Assembly: GCA_038396605.1 (NCBI GenBank)
Contig: CP121690.1
Coordinates: 1,768,500-1,832,499, forward strand
Source: Eubacteriales bacterium mix99
GTDB taxonomy: Bacteria; Bacillota; Clostridia; Caldicoprobacterales; DTU083
Direction of reading: 5' to 3'
DNA length: 64,000 bases
The position numbers were made by a program, and so were the translations under genes. Positions 44,588 to 52,554 of the stretch are shown piece by piece (position 1 is the stretch's first letter; every line of letters starts with the position of its first letter). The notes beneath the pieces were generated by a model that was not told where the DNA came from, searched no databases, and was given only the letters and a program-made list of their open reading frames with translations.

Positions 44588-45592
44588 ATGGCAGATCGTG
44601 AAATCCGGACAGAGCAGCAAGTGAAAGACAAGATAAAGGCTTTCAATAAGCAGAGGGCCGGATTGCTCTTTGCTTTTATCATATTTATTGGCATATTGAT
44701 TTTTTCCCCAGCGGCTGAGGCGGAAGCGCTGCCTGTCTGCCTGACCGTGTTCTGCTCCGCCATTTTTTTACTATGCGGCGCGGCTTTCGTGATCTCATTC
44801 CGGGACTTGTTATTATTGCTCATCGTGACAACAGGCATCCCGGCGGTCTTGCTTGGCTTGGGCCAAATACGCTTTGAACTGTTTTTAATTCTTCTGCTGA
44901 CCAATGTCGGGACAGTTTTCACCGCCAGCATAACCGGTAAGGCCGTCACCCGTTCCTTTACGAACGAAATTGAGGAGATAAACCGTCTGAAAACGGAGGC
45001 AACAACGGATGCCTTAACGCACCTGCTAAACCGCAACGGTTTGGAGCAGGCGGCAGGAACCGCCTGGGCTCTTTGCAAGCGGGATAAGAAGAAAGTTGGC
45101 GTCATCCTTGCGGATATTGATTATTTCAAAAGCTACAATGACACCTTTGGGCACCCGGAGGGTGACAACATCTTAAGGCAGGTGGCGGACAGCGTAAAAA
45201 GCTGCTTCAGGAGGGAAACGGACATTATAAGCAGAATCGGCGGAGATGAGTTCTTAATTTTCCTTTCGGAAGTAAACGATGATCGTATTTTGGAAATGGC
45301 ACAATCCCTTTCCTCATCCATTATCAATTTGAAAGTCACAACAGCCTCGGAAAACAATCCAGGCGATTTTTTATCTGTCAGCATAGGCGTTGCAACGAAT
45401 ACACCACAACCGGACGATTTGCTGGTCGATCTTTATAAAGCCGTGGATAAAGCGCTGTACCGTGCCAAGAGAGCCGGAAGAAACTGCATTTCTTTTCACG
45501 ATAAACTGATACAAATCGGGGTGCCTGTGGAGACGTCATTTTCTGTAGGCGTATTATCGGCAAGCACGACCAGCGGGGATGCTGAAAACTGA
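44588..45592 (+). CDS. Membrane diguanylate cyclase (GGDEF domain)
   Basis: 334 residues. Four hydrophobic segments fill the first 115 residues (LLFAFIIFIGILIFS, LPVCLTVFCSAIFLLCGAAFVI and two more). The GGDEF domain follows: ADIDYFKSYNDTFGHPEGDNIL with the metal Asp, and the active site RIGGDEFLIFLSEV, where GGDEF is intact. It would make cyclic di-GMP from GTP. No EAL domain or I-site RxxD is obvious right before the active site. It is island cargo with its own promoter. Confidence 0.9.
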   Translation: MADREIRTEQQVKDKIKAFNKQRAGLLFAFIIFIGILIFSPAAEAEALPVCLTVFCSAIFLLCGAAFVISFRDLLLLLIVTTGIPAVLLGLGQIRFELFLILLLTNVGTVFTASITGKAVTRSFTNEIEEINRLKTEATTDALTHLLNRNGLEQAAGTAWALCKRDKKKVGVILADIDYFKSYNDTFGHPEGDNILRQVADSVKSCFRRETDIISRIGGDEFLIFLSEVNDDRILEMAQSLSSSIINLKVTTASENNPGDFLSVSIGVATNTPQPDDLLVDLYKAVDKALYRAKRAGRNCISFHDKLIQIGVPVETSFSVGVLSASTTSGDAEN

Positions 45593-45678
45593 TAGGCTGC
45601 CGGAGCCGCGGCCTTCATTACGCGCAAAGATGTCTGATAAAACGGCTATGCCAAATAAATTATAGTGAGGTTGGAAGC

Positions 45679-45939
45679 GTGGGTAAGAAAAAGAGCGGAA
45701 GCAAAACAGCAAAGCGGATCGTAGCGGAAAACGCCATCAGGAAAATCGCCGAGCGTGACGGTGTTTCAACGGAATATGTAAGAAAGCAGATGCAAATTGC
45801 CATGCTGAATGGCTTATGCAGCACCGATCCGAAGGTCAAGGCGTTTTGGGACGCTGTCCCATGCGAAAAAGATATACCCACGCCTGAAGAACTGATTCTA
45901 TATATTTCCGAGATGGTAAGACGCAAGAAAATAATCTGA
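45679..45939 (+). CDS. Small Spo0A C-terminal-domain-like protein
   Basis: 86 residues, start GTG/ATG at 45679. TAKRIVAENAIRKIAERDGVSTEYVRKQMQIAM and DPKVKAFWDAVPCEKDIPTPEELILYISEMV resemble the DNA-binding Spo0A_C fold that occurs as small stand-alone proteins in mobile elements of Clostridia. It lacks the receiver domain. Function unknown; it could influence sporulation genes of the host. Confidence 0.55.
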   Translation: MGKKKSGSKTAKRIVAENAIRKIAERDGVSTEYVRKQMQIAMLNGLCSTDPKVKAFWDAVPCEKDIPTPEELILYISEMVRRKKII

Positions 45940-45942
45940 TTT

Positions 45943-45991
45943 GACCTGCTCGTATGCCTGACAATCCACCCAGCTTTTTTCCTCTGCCTTA
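45943..45991 (-). pseudogene. Remnant of the gene fragment seen at 50.3 kb
   Basis: The minus strand reads KAEEKSWVDCQAYEQVK, nearly the same as KAEKKSWADRQAYEQAK at 50,317-50,366. Both sit at the ends of cargo modules, so they are copies of the same backbone gene left after recombination. Confidence 0.6.
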
Positions 45992-46074
45992 TGAGAGCGA
46001 CTATATAAGAGAAAAGAGCAGTTACCATATCACATAGGACTTAAGTGGCAAATAGGGCCTGATTTCTCAAGCGG

Positions 46075-47742
46075 TTACAACTGGCCGCCGATCCGGATTA
46101 TCCGCTGACCGTTGACATGCTCCTGCAGACGGTGGGAAATGGAGAGCACTGTCCGGCCCTCGGCGGCGCGCTCCAGCGCATCCAGCACGCGCTGTTCCGT
46201 ATCGCTGTCGAGATTTGCTGTGATCTCATCCAGCAGCAGAATCTCCGGCGAGGCCGCAATGGCCCGCGCGATAGAGAGAAGCTGGAACTGCCCCTGCGAA
46301 AAGGCAGCTTCCGAAGCGGGCGTATCGTATCCGTCCGGGAGGGCAAGGATACTTTCATGCAGTCCCACCAGTTTGGCCGCATTTTCAACCTGCTTTCGAG
46401 CAACGGCTGGGTCAAACAGCGAAATCTGCTCCGCAACCGTGCCCTCTACCAGATGGAAGGACTGCTCCACATAGCCGATTAGACGACGCTTTTTTTCGTC
46501 CGGAATGCCGGAAGCCCCCGATCCTTTAATAAGCACCCGCCCTTCAAGCGGCCGGTACAGCCCCAGCAGCAGACGGAAGACGGTGCTCTTGCCCGCGCCT
46601 GTCCTGCCGACAAACGTAACCGCTTCTCCTTTGCTTACTGTGAAGCTCAGATTTTGCAGCACATCGCTGTCCTCGCCATACCCGAAACGAACATGGTCGA
46701 AGCGGACGATGGGGACCGCGTCTGAGCTTTTTCCTGCGTTGGAATCGTCCGGCATCTCCCGCTCCGGCTCGGCCAGAAACTCGTCGATCCGTTTCACTCC
46801 GGCCACGGCGGACTGGATGTTCTGAATTTCCATGCCGAGGCTTTCGAGCGGTGCAAACACCTGGCCTACATAGGCAATCACAGCTACCGCCGTGCCCACG
46901 CTGATGCCGAAGAACTCTCGGATTCCCCCTCCCATAGAGGCGCAAACCATCATTACGGCAATGACGCAGGAGCTGACAAAAATGACGATAGGCGAATAGA
47001 TGGAATCATAGAGATTGGATTTGTCCGTTGCGCGGTAGCTCTCGCCGATGTAATCGTCGTAGCGCTGTTCCATGTACTTTTCCCGAAGCAGCACATGGAT
47101 CATACGGATATTGCGAATTGTCTCGGGCACATGATTGTTCACCTTGCTCACAGCTACACGGTTTTCAAGCTGTGCTTTCAGCATCCGCTTCTGGAACAGG
47201 CGCGTCATGGCAAAGAGCAATGGCGTAACCAGCAGCATCAGAAAGCCAAGCCCCATGCTCTTATAAAAAATCACGATCAGAATGCTGACCACCTTACACC
47301 CGTCGGCAAACATACTGACAATCCCGTCCGTAAAGAGAGAGTCCACCGTGTCCACGTCGTTCACGAAGCGGGAGGCAATTTTACCGGCTTCGTGGGAGGT
47401 GAAATAGGCCGCAGGCAAACGGCGGAGTTTGGCGCAGAGCGCGCTGCGCAGGCCGTGGGTGACTTTCTGACCGAATACGGTGATCATCACGTTCTGCCCG
47501 GATTCCAGCAAGCCGGACAGGGCGATCAGTCCCAGATAGGAAAACGCCAGACTCAGAGCAACTCCACGACCTGCCGTAAGGTTGTTGACCACCCGCTCAA
47601 GGACAAGCGGCGGGAACAGGGCCGTTACCACGGCCAGCACGATGACGAGTACGGTCAAAATACTCGTCATCGTGCTGGCGGCAATGACCCGACGCAGCAC
47701 CGTACCGAGGCATTTTTCATGCTTCATGTCCGCCACCCCCAT
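46075..47742 (-). CDS. ABC exporter half-transporter, second subunit
   Basis: 555 residues. Six-helix type I exporter membrane domain followed by an ATPase with FVGRTGAGKSTVFRLLLG (Walker A), FSQGQFQLLSIARAI (signature variant) and ILLLDEITANLDS (Walker B; Glu to Thr change is not at the catalytic Glu, which is present in DEITAN). It forms a heterodimer with the product of the next gene, whose end it overlaps by 26 bp. ATG 47742 or the later MKHEKCL at 47727 (GGGGTGG upstream) may be the true start. Likely drug or peptide export. Confidence 0.88.
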   Translation of the reverse strand: MGVADMKHEKCLGTVLRRVIAASTMTSILTVLVIVLAVVTALFPPLVLERVVNNLTAGRGVALSLAFSYLGLIALSGLLESGQNVMITVFGQKVTHGLRSALCAKLRRLPAAYFTSHEAGKIASRFVNDVDTVDSLFTDGIVSMFADGCKVVSILIVIFYKSMGLGFLMLLVTPLLFAMTRLFQKRMLKAQLENRVAVSKVNNHVPETIRNIRMIHVLLREKYMEQRYDDYIGESYRATDKSNLYDSIYSPIVIFVSSCVIAVMMVCASMGGGIREFFGISVGTAVAVIAYVGQVFAPLESLGMEIQNIQSAVAGVKRIDEFLAEPEREMPDDSNAGKSSDAVPIVRFDHVRFGYGEDSDVLQNLSFTVSKGEAVTFVGRTGAGKSTVFRLLLGLYRPLEGRVLIKGSGASGIPDEKKRRLIGYVEQSFHLVEGTVAEQISLFDPAVARKQVENAAKLVGLHESILALPDGYDTPASEAAFSQGQFQLLSIARAIAASPEILLLDEITANLDSDTEQRVLDALERAAEGRTVLSISHRLQEHVNGQRIIRIGGQL

Positions 47743-49477
47743 TCACCTGTTCCGAATAAAGCTTTGCATAATCGGAATTCTCCCGCAGGAGTTTCTCATG
47801 GGTGGAGAAAACGCCCCTGCCGCAGCGCAAAAACAGCACCCGGTCAAATGTGGGGAATTGATACAGTCGGTGGGAGAACAGAATCACAATTTTATCCTCC
47901 GCCAAAGTCCTCAGATTTTTCAGTATGGTTAGCTCCGTGCCTCGATCCACAGCGGAGAATGGATCGTCCAATACAAGAATGCTCCGGGCATTGTACAGCG
48001 TCCGAGCCAGCGCCGCGCGGGCCTGCTGCCCACCGGACAGACGCACGCCGCCGCTGCCCACCGGCGTGTCGGCACCCTGCGGCATCTGCCGCACCTCTTC
48101 ATCCAAGCACACCGTCCGCAAAAACGGTTCAATTTCTCCCGGCTCTCCCAACTGGATATTCTCCGCCAGCGTGTCGCTGATCAGTTCCGGCTCGTGCCCC
48201 ATATAGGAGATCAGACGGCTGCGCTCGCAGGGACTCAGATCCCTGAGCTCCCGCCCGGCCACGCGGATGCTGCCGCAGTAAGGGGCTTCACCGATAAATG
48301 CCTTTCCCAGCGTGGATTTTCCGCAGGCCACAGGCCCCGTTACTCCAATGATCTGTCCCGGGCGGGCAGAAAAGGAAATGTCCCTCAGTACGGTTTCTCC
48401 ATCCGGCCAGCCCACGGATACGCCGGAAAGCGTCAACGCTGCGGACTTTGCGGTATCCGGCTGGGATACGGCGTCCGGCCCTATGTACGCTTTCATCAGC
48501 GGCTTGATGCGTGCCCAGGACACCTGGGCCTTCTGGACGGCATTGAAAAGCTTGGCCGCATGAGAGGATTTGAGAGCCATTTTTGTGAAGCAGGAGAGAA
48601 AGGTGGTGAAAGCGGCGATGTCCCAGCTTTTCCACCCCGTGCCCAGCACGTTCCGCGCGCCCAGATACAAAATCAGCACAGCGCCGCACATGGATATGAT
48701 GTTGTAGAGCGGCTGCATTGTGTTTTCCCAGAGATTGGCCGCAACAGCGCGTTTTTCGTAATCGCCCAACCGCGCCTCGTAAGCGGCGTCCCGGTTCTGC
48801 TCACAGCCGTAGACCCTATAGGTCACGGCGTTGGAGACGCGATCCATCGTGGCCCCGTTTAAGCGGCCGGCACTTTTCTTGTAGGAGGCGCTGCTTTGAG
48901 CAACCCGTCCCTTCAGGTACCCGGCGATGAGGTAGGCGAAGGGCGTAAACGCGCAAGAGAGCAGTGCCAGACGCCAATCGTAAGAAAACAGCATGACAGT
49001 ATACGCCACAAGTACCACGCCGGTGTCAAAGACCTCGGTTGTGAATTTTCGCATTCCCTCCACGCATGCGTCCACGTCTGCCACAGCTTTCGTCATGACA
49101 GAACCAAGTTCTTCTTTTTCCAGTTCCTCCCGGCTCATGTGAACAAGACTGTTGTAAAGCATATGGCGCATATTGCGGCTCGTGTCGTTGGCGAACCGGC
49201 GCACACCGAAGCGTTTGACCGCCCGCATGGCTTGCACGAACAGGATCACGGAGACATACAACGCCGCCAGTGATACCATGGCGGACACAGTCCTGTAACC
49301 CTTCATGATATCAAAGAGGCACTGCGCAAGCTGTCCCTCGAAATATGGCCCTGCCACCATTCCCACGTTATAGAGAATGCCAGAGACCGTAACAAGTGCA
49401 AGCGGCCTTGCTTCTAATCGGAAGTAGGACCAGACGCGGTCCGGCTGCGGGACCTTTTCAATCCGCTGATGGCTCAT
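47717..49477 (-). CDS. ABC exporter half-transporter, first subunit
   Basis: 586 residues. Membrane domain with six helices, ATPase with VTGPVACGKSTLGKAF (Walker A), SGGVRLSGGQQARAALARTL (signature) and ILVLDDPFSAVDRGTEL (Walker B, with Asp instead of the catalytic Glu). Degenerate catalytic Glu in one half is typical of heterodimeric exporters such as BmrCD. Start overlaps the end of the MarR gene by 20 bp; all three form one operon. Confidence 0.88.
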   Translation of the reverse strand: MSHQRIEKVPQPDRVWSYFRLEARPLALVTVSGILYNVGMVAGPYFEGQLAQCLFDIMKGYRTVSAMVSLAALYVSVILFVQAMRAVKRFGVRRFANDTSRNMRHMLYNSLVHMSREELEKEELGSVMTKAVADVDACVEGMRKFTTEVFDTGVVLVAYTVMLFSYDWRLALLSCAFTPFAYLIAGYLKGRVAQSSASYKKSAGRLNGATMDRVSNAVTYRVYGCEQNRDAAYEARLGDYEKRAVAANLWENTMQPLYNIISMCGAVLILYLGARNVLGTGWKSWDIAAFTTFLSCFTKMALKSSHAAKLFNAVQKAQVSWARIKPLMKAYIGPDAVSQPDTAKSAALTLSGVSVGWPDGETVLRDISFSARPGQIIGVTGPVACGKSTLGKAFIGEAPYCGSIRVAGRELRDLSPCERSRLISYMGHEPELISDTLAENIQLGEPGEIEPFLRTVCLDEEVRQMPQGADTPVGSGGVRLSGGQQARAALARTLYNARSILVLDDPFSAVDRGTELTILKNLRTLAEDKIVILFSHRLYQFPTFDRVLFLRCGRGVFSTHEKLLRENSDYAKLYSEQVNGGGGHEA

Positions 49478-49946
49478 TTTTGCCCGTCCCCTCCAAAAAC
49501 CGCCGGGTCAGGTTTGGAAAGCCCGCCTTGCTCTCGGCCTTGGAACGGGCGTAGAGCATATTCAGAATACGGCAGAATTCCTCGTTGTCCTCCGGGGTGA
49601 GAGCTTCTTCCAGCCATTCGTAATACAGCGCCTCCACGGAGGCTTTGGAGCTTTTCAGGCTGTCCGCCTTTTCCGTCGCGTATAGAAGCTGACTGCGCCC
49701 ATCCTCCGGGTTGGGCTTGCGGATGAGATATCCCTTCGTCTCCAGGCTCGCCGCGCGGCGCGCGGCCGCACCCTTGTCCAGTGTGAGAAGCTCCCGCAGC
49801 GCCGCCTGAGTGATGCCGGGGTTTTTCCGCACCGCATGGATAAAATCATATTCCGCCGTGCCGACGCCGTCTGTTTTCAGCATTCGCACGGTAAATTTAC
49901 TTACCTCGCGCGCAATTTTTGTTATTTGCCGCCTTGTACTGTCCAT
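49458..49946 (-). CDS. MarR-family transcriptional regulator
   Basis: 162 residues. Winged helix with NPGITQAALRELLTLDKGAAARRAASLETKGYLIRKPNPEDGRSQLLYATEKA, the MarR core including the D-x-R-S-x wing. It probably senses a compound exported by the following ABC genes and represses the operon through the long palindrome at 49965-50012, 19 bp upstream of its ATG. Confidence 0.9.
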   Translation of the reverse strand: MDSTRRQITKIAREVSKFTVRMLKTDGVGTAEYDFIHAVRKNPGITQAALRELLTLDKGAAARRAASLETKGYLIRKPNPEDGRSQLLYATEKADSLKSSKASVEALYYEWLEEALTPEDNEEFCRILNMLYARSKAESKAGFPNLTRRFLEGTGKNEPSAD

Positions 49947-49964
49947 CCTTCACACTTCCCGCCT

Positions 49965-50012
49965 AATAATAGATGTAGTATCAACTAAATATATGATACT
50001 ACATCTATTATT
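49965..50012. promoter_or_regulatory. Perfect 19-bp inverted repeat, MarR operator
   Basis: AATAATAGATGTAGTATCA (49965-49983) and its exact reverse complement (49994-50012) are separated by 10 bp. It covers the region where the operon promoter must lie. Confidence 0.85.
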
Positions 50013-50071
50013 TCATGTCAATGAATTACTACAATAAAGATAGAGTCGCGAAACGCCCAGAAATGAGATAG

Positions 50072-50185
50072 AGGCGAAAGAAATTAAAAAATAAGGTTAG
50101 CGGCGAGAATATAGTCATTTATGCCAAGTATATGTACGAAGGCGGAAACAAGATCGACATTATGAGCTATGCAGAAGCAAAATGA
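50072..50185 (+). pseudogene. C-terminal remnant of an element gene
   Basis: An open frame without start codon ends in the coding-like sequence ENIVIYAKYMYEGGNKID and IMSYAEAK, then TGA at 50183-50185. Upstream it meets a stop at 50069. Not recognised; likely the tail of a deleted conjugation gene. Confidence 0.35.
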
Positions 50186-50270
50186 GGAGTTGGTCATTGC
50201 CGCTCCCTCTCTTGCACTTCAAGATTCTTCCATACAGCTGTCATTATCAATATGAATCTGCTTTGCGTAG

Positions 50271-50546
50271 CTAAGTTGACCATCCAGCCAAGACAAATAA
50301 ATCCGCTTTGGCCTGCTCGTATGCCTGGCGATCTGCCCAGCTTTTCTTCTCCGCCTTATTCAGCGCCTCCCAAGCGGAGCGGAACTGCTCCTGATGGGTA
50401 TAGTTCTCCTCATAAAACTGCCGCAGCATCTCGCGCGGCTTCACCATGGCTCCGCCGTCCAGGCAATACTGGCGGCGGAGCTCTTTTTGCTTTTTATCCT
50501 TGGAGGTGAGATTGGCGACGATATCAAAGGTATTTGGTGTGCCGAG
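50271..50546 (-). pseudogene. Fragment of a conjugative-element protein
   Basis: The minus strand codes for MRLGTPNTFDIVANLTSKDKK and further YTHQEQFRSAWEALNKAEKKSWADRQAYEQAKADLF, ending at 50271. The charged helical composition and the second copy at 45943 indicate real coding origin. I do not recognise the family. Its upstream part meets the sigma-factor fragment of the opposite strand, so the junction is a rearrangement. Confidence 0.45.
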
Positions 50547-50589
50547 CCTCATCGGGACGCTGCTGACAAGCATCTATTATGTTATGATT

Positions 50590-50823
50590 TTATATCTCAA
50601 CGACAATCAGATCACGCAAAGGGAGATAACCGCTGTGATGATCGAACGGATGATGGCTTGTATTCGAACACTTCCATTGGAAGAGCGGAGTTTGATTCGT
50701 GAACTGTTTTTCCATAACAAAGGCGAACGCCAGTTGTCGGCGGAAACAGGGATTCCGCCGATGACGTTTCACTACCGGAAAAGCAAAATCCTGAAGAAAT
50801 TATGCAAGCTCTTGGAAAAGTAA
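50590..50823 (+). pseudogene. Truncated sigma-70-like protein, region 4
   Basis: The frame codes for YLNDNQITQREITAVMIERM, RTLPLEERSLIRELFF and the helix-turn-helix GERQLSAETGIPPMTFHYRKSKILKKL, as in the small sigma-like regulators of Tn916/Tn1549-type elements. Region 2 is missing: the sequence upstream (50446-50589) is the antisense of another gene fragment, so the N-terminus is lost. Confidence 0.6.
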
Positions 50824-51347
50824 TAACGCCGGAGAGATAGCCGGGGTATGGCAATTGCCTCGGTTGTCCTTTTTGCACCAACTTGGTGCAAGTTTTCGCC
50901 CAGCGAAAGAAAAACAATAAGGAAATGCACCAACATGGCTCACTTTAAAACTCAAAGTATACCATGATGTCATAACTTTTTGCTTAGCCAAACGTATACC
51001 ATCATGGCTAACATTTCCGTTGCCTATTGTCATCACCAGCCTATAAAAATTTCTACCATGGACATTTTTAACAATTATCTACCCAACTGTTTGTACGCCT
51101 ATCTGAAATTTCTTGGTTTTCACAAAAAAACCGCTCAACACTTAATCCCGACGGGTAAAAGAGTAGAGAGACTTTCTCCAGTTTAAGAGCGATGAGTTCA
51201 AATCAAAACAAAATTAGTGAGCCAGATGGTTATAAAATGTGCGGTTCCGCTGCCTACACAGTGGAGAGCCTTTAAGACATGCCTGCTGGCAAAACGGTTT
51301 TGCTGTCGCTATCCGTACAAGCAGATTAGGAAGGATGTGTATTTTCA
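50824..51347. other. Non-coding stretch with palindrome and short repeats
   Basis: No convincing gene. It holds the palindrome at 50874-50890 and two copies of GTATACCAT-A/C-ATG (near 50957 and 50996) that look like a repeated binding site. The rest is AT-rich and probably decayed backbone. Confidence 0.5.
50874..50890. repeat. 17-bp perfect palindrome
   Basis: TGCACCAA-C-TTGGTGCA, 50 bp after the sigma-like fragment; a likely protein-binding site or hairpin. Confidence 0.6.
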
Positions 51348-51671
51348 ATGAAGCGTAGAAATTTCTTTATGGTGGACAACGATGTGTTCCGGTACAAGCT
51401 GCCGCCCATCGCTTTTTATGTCTATTGCTACCTGCTCCGCTGTAACAGCCGGGAACGGGGGTGCTATCCCAGCAAGCGTACCATTGCGGAAGCCTGCGGC
51501 ATCGCGGTCAGTTCGGCGAGCAAAGCGTTGAAGTTGCTCGAAGCTCGCGGACTAATCAGAGTACAGCATAATTTTAATGGCGGCAGGCAGATCAACAATA
51601 CTTATGTGTTCCAGGCAGCCAGTTGCCTGGCGGACAGTCCCTCGGGTCATGGTGGACCATCCCCTGTCTGA
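51348..51671 (+). CDS. Helix-turn-helix protein of replication-initiator/HTH_36 type
   Basis: 107 residues, RBS AGGAAGG at a somewhat long distance from ATG 51348. FMVDNDVFRYKLPPIAFYVYCYLLRCNSRERGCYPSKRTIAEACGIAVSSASKALKLLEARGLIRVQ is the winged-helix found in replication or regulation proteins of integrative elements. The protein ends soon after the domain and may be a shortened form. It is one of the few intact backbone genes. Confidence 0.65.
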   Translation: MKRRNFFMVDNDVFRYKLPPIAFYVYCYLLRCNSRERGCYPSKRTIAEACGIAVSSASKALKLLEARGLIRVQHNFNGGRQINNTYVFQAASCLADSPSGHGGPSPV

Positions 51672-51935
51672 CAGACGGATAGGAAACAATAAGAAGAATG
51701 CTAACTGCCCAGTATAACAAGCTTTAACATCAGAAAGAAAAAAAGAGAATCCTCCGTTGTTGCTGCCTGTGTGCGGCTGTGTTGCGTTATTCATACAAGG
51801 GCGGCATTTGCTTCTCGTCGAGAGAGGAAACGCCTCGCGTTGGGGCAGATGAAAGCCCAAAATTCTCTCAGGTGTCTTTATTGCACGAGAAAACGAGCGC
51901 TTTTATTTTCTCTGATGATACTGAAGGTGAACCAT

Positions 51936-52138
51936 GGGGTTGAAAATGATGCTGGTTAAAGGAGCGGGGTCGTAAGCGCCCCTCGCTCCGGCTTACATCG
52001 CCCCGCAATGCGGGTCGAAGGGCTTTTCTCAGCGGGGTCGGAAAATGCCCCTTGGGGTTGGCTTCGGGGTTGCAGAACCGACGGACGCCGAAATTTCCGC
52101 ATGAATTCGGAAAATCCTGTGGGGTTGCGAGCGGGGTC
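51936..52138 (+). repeat. GGGGT(C/T)G repeat region
   Basis: Seven copies of GGGGT followed by C or T occur at 51936, 51966, 52034, 52054, 52066, 52121 and 52133, with the longer partial repeat CGGAAAAT(G/C)CC near 52039 and 52108. GC content is higher than in the surroundings. No ORF with good features covers it. The spacing is irregular, so it is neither CRISPR nor a simple tandem repeat. Confidence 0.55.
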
Positions 52139-52221
52139 AGGGCCCGTTTGCGGCGAAATCACGGCAGATGAGACATATATTGGAAGTTTGCCATGACGAG
52201 ACGATAAGGAGGAAGAAGCCA

Positions 52222-52440
52222 ATGGATAAAAATCAATTTTTAGAAGCGCTGGATAGGGTCGACGGCGTGATTTTACCTGTGGAAAAAACCGCGCATACCG
52301 TAGAAATCAATAAAGTGAATTTCTGCGTAATCAGCCACTTCTGCGGCTGGGAAACCATCGTCCCGAAACTGGGCGAGCTGATGATCGAAGATCTGGAACA
52401 GACGGACGAACCCGAGAATAAAAATACGGATTTGACCTGA
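52222..52440 (+). CDS. Small conserved-looking element protein, 72 residues
   Basis: ATG at 52222 behind AAGGAGGAAG. Product begins MDKNQFLEALDRVDGVILP, is acidic at the end and has no hydrophobic helix. Family not recognised, though similar short proteins often stand just before the serine recombinase of Clostridia elements. May help excision (a recombination directionality factor), but this is only position-based. Confidence 0.55.
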   Translation: MDKNQFLEALDRVDGVILPVEKTAHTVEINKVNFCVISHFCGWETIVPKLGELMIEDLEQTDEPENKNTDLT

Positions 52441-52455
52441 TATTTCAATAGCTTT

Positions 52456-52516
52456 GGGGCCGCGAGTGTGGTATGTTGGACATACAGACAGGTTGCTGTT
52501 GCGAACAGGCGGCCCC
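52456..52516. repeat. Inverted repeat before the recombinase gene
   Basis: GGGGCCGC (52456-52463) and GCGGCCCC (52509-52516) enclose 45 bp; 38 bp before the recombinase start. Candidate operator or RNA hairpin controlling integrase expression. Confidence 0.5.
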
Positions 52517-52554
52517 GACACATGGGGCAATATTGAGTCCGGGAAAGGAGCGTT

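Noticed and set aside
46075-49946. Exporter as part of the DISARM system
   Set aside because: It has its own MarR regulator and operator, opposite direction and different composition; it is separate cargo.
50446-50589. N-terminal part of the plus-strand ORF that ends with the sigma-like region
   Set aside because: This part is the antisense of a coding fragment on the minus strand and does not resemble sigma region 2.
51936-52138. CRISPR array
   Set aside because: The repeats are only 7 bp, irregularly spaced, and there are no cas genes.
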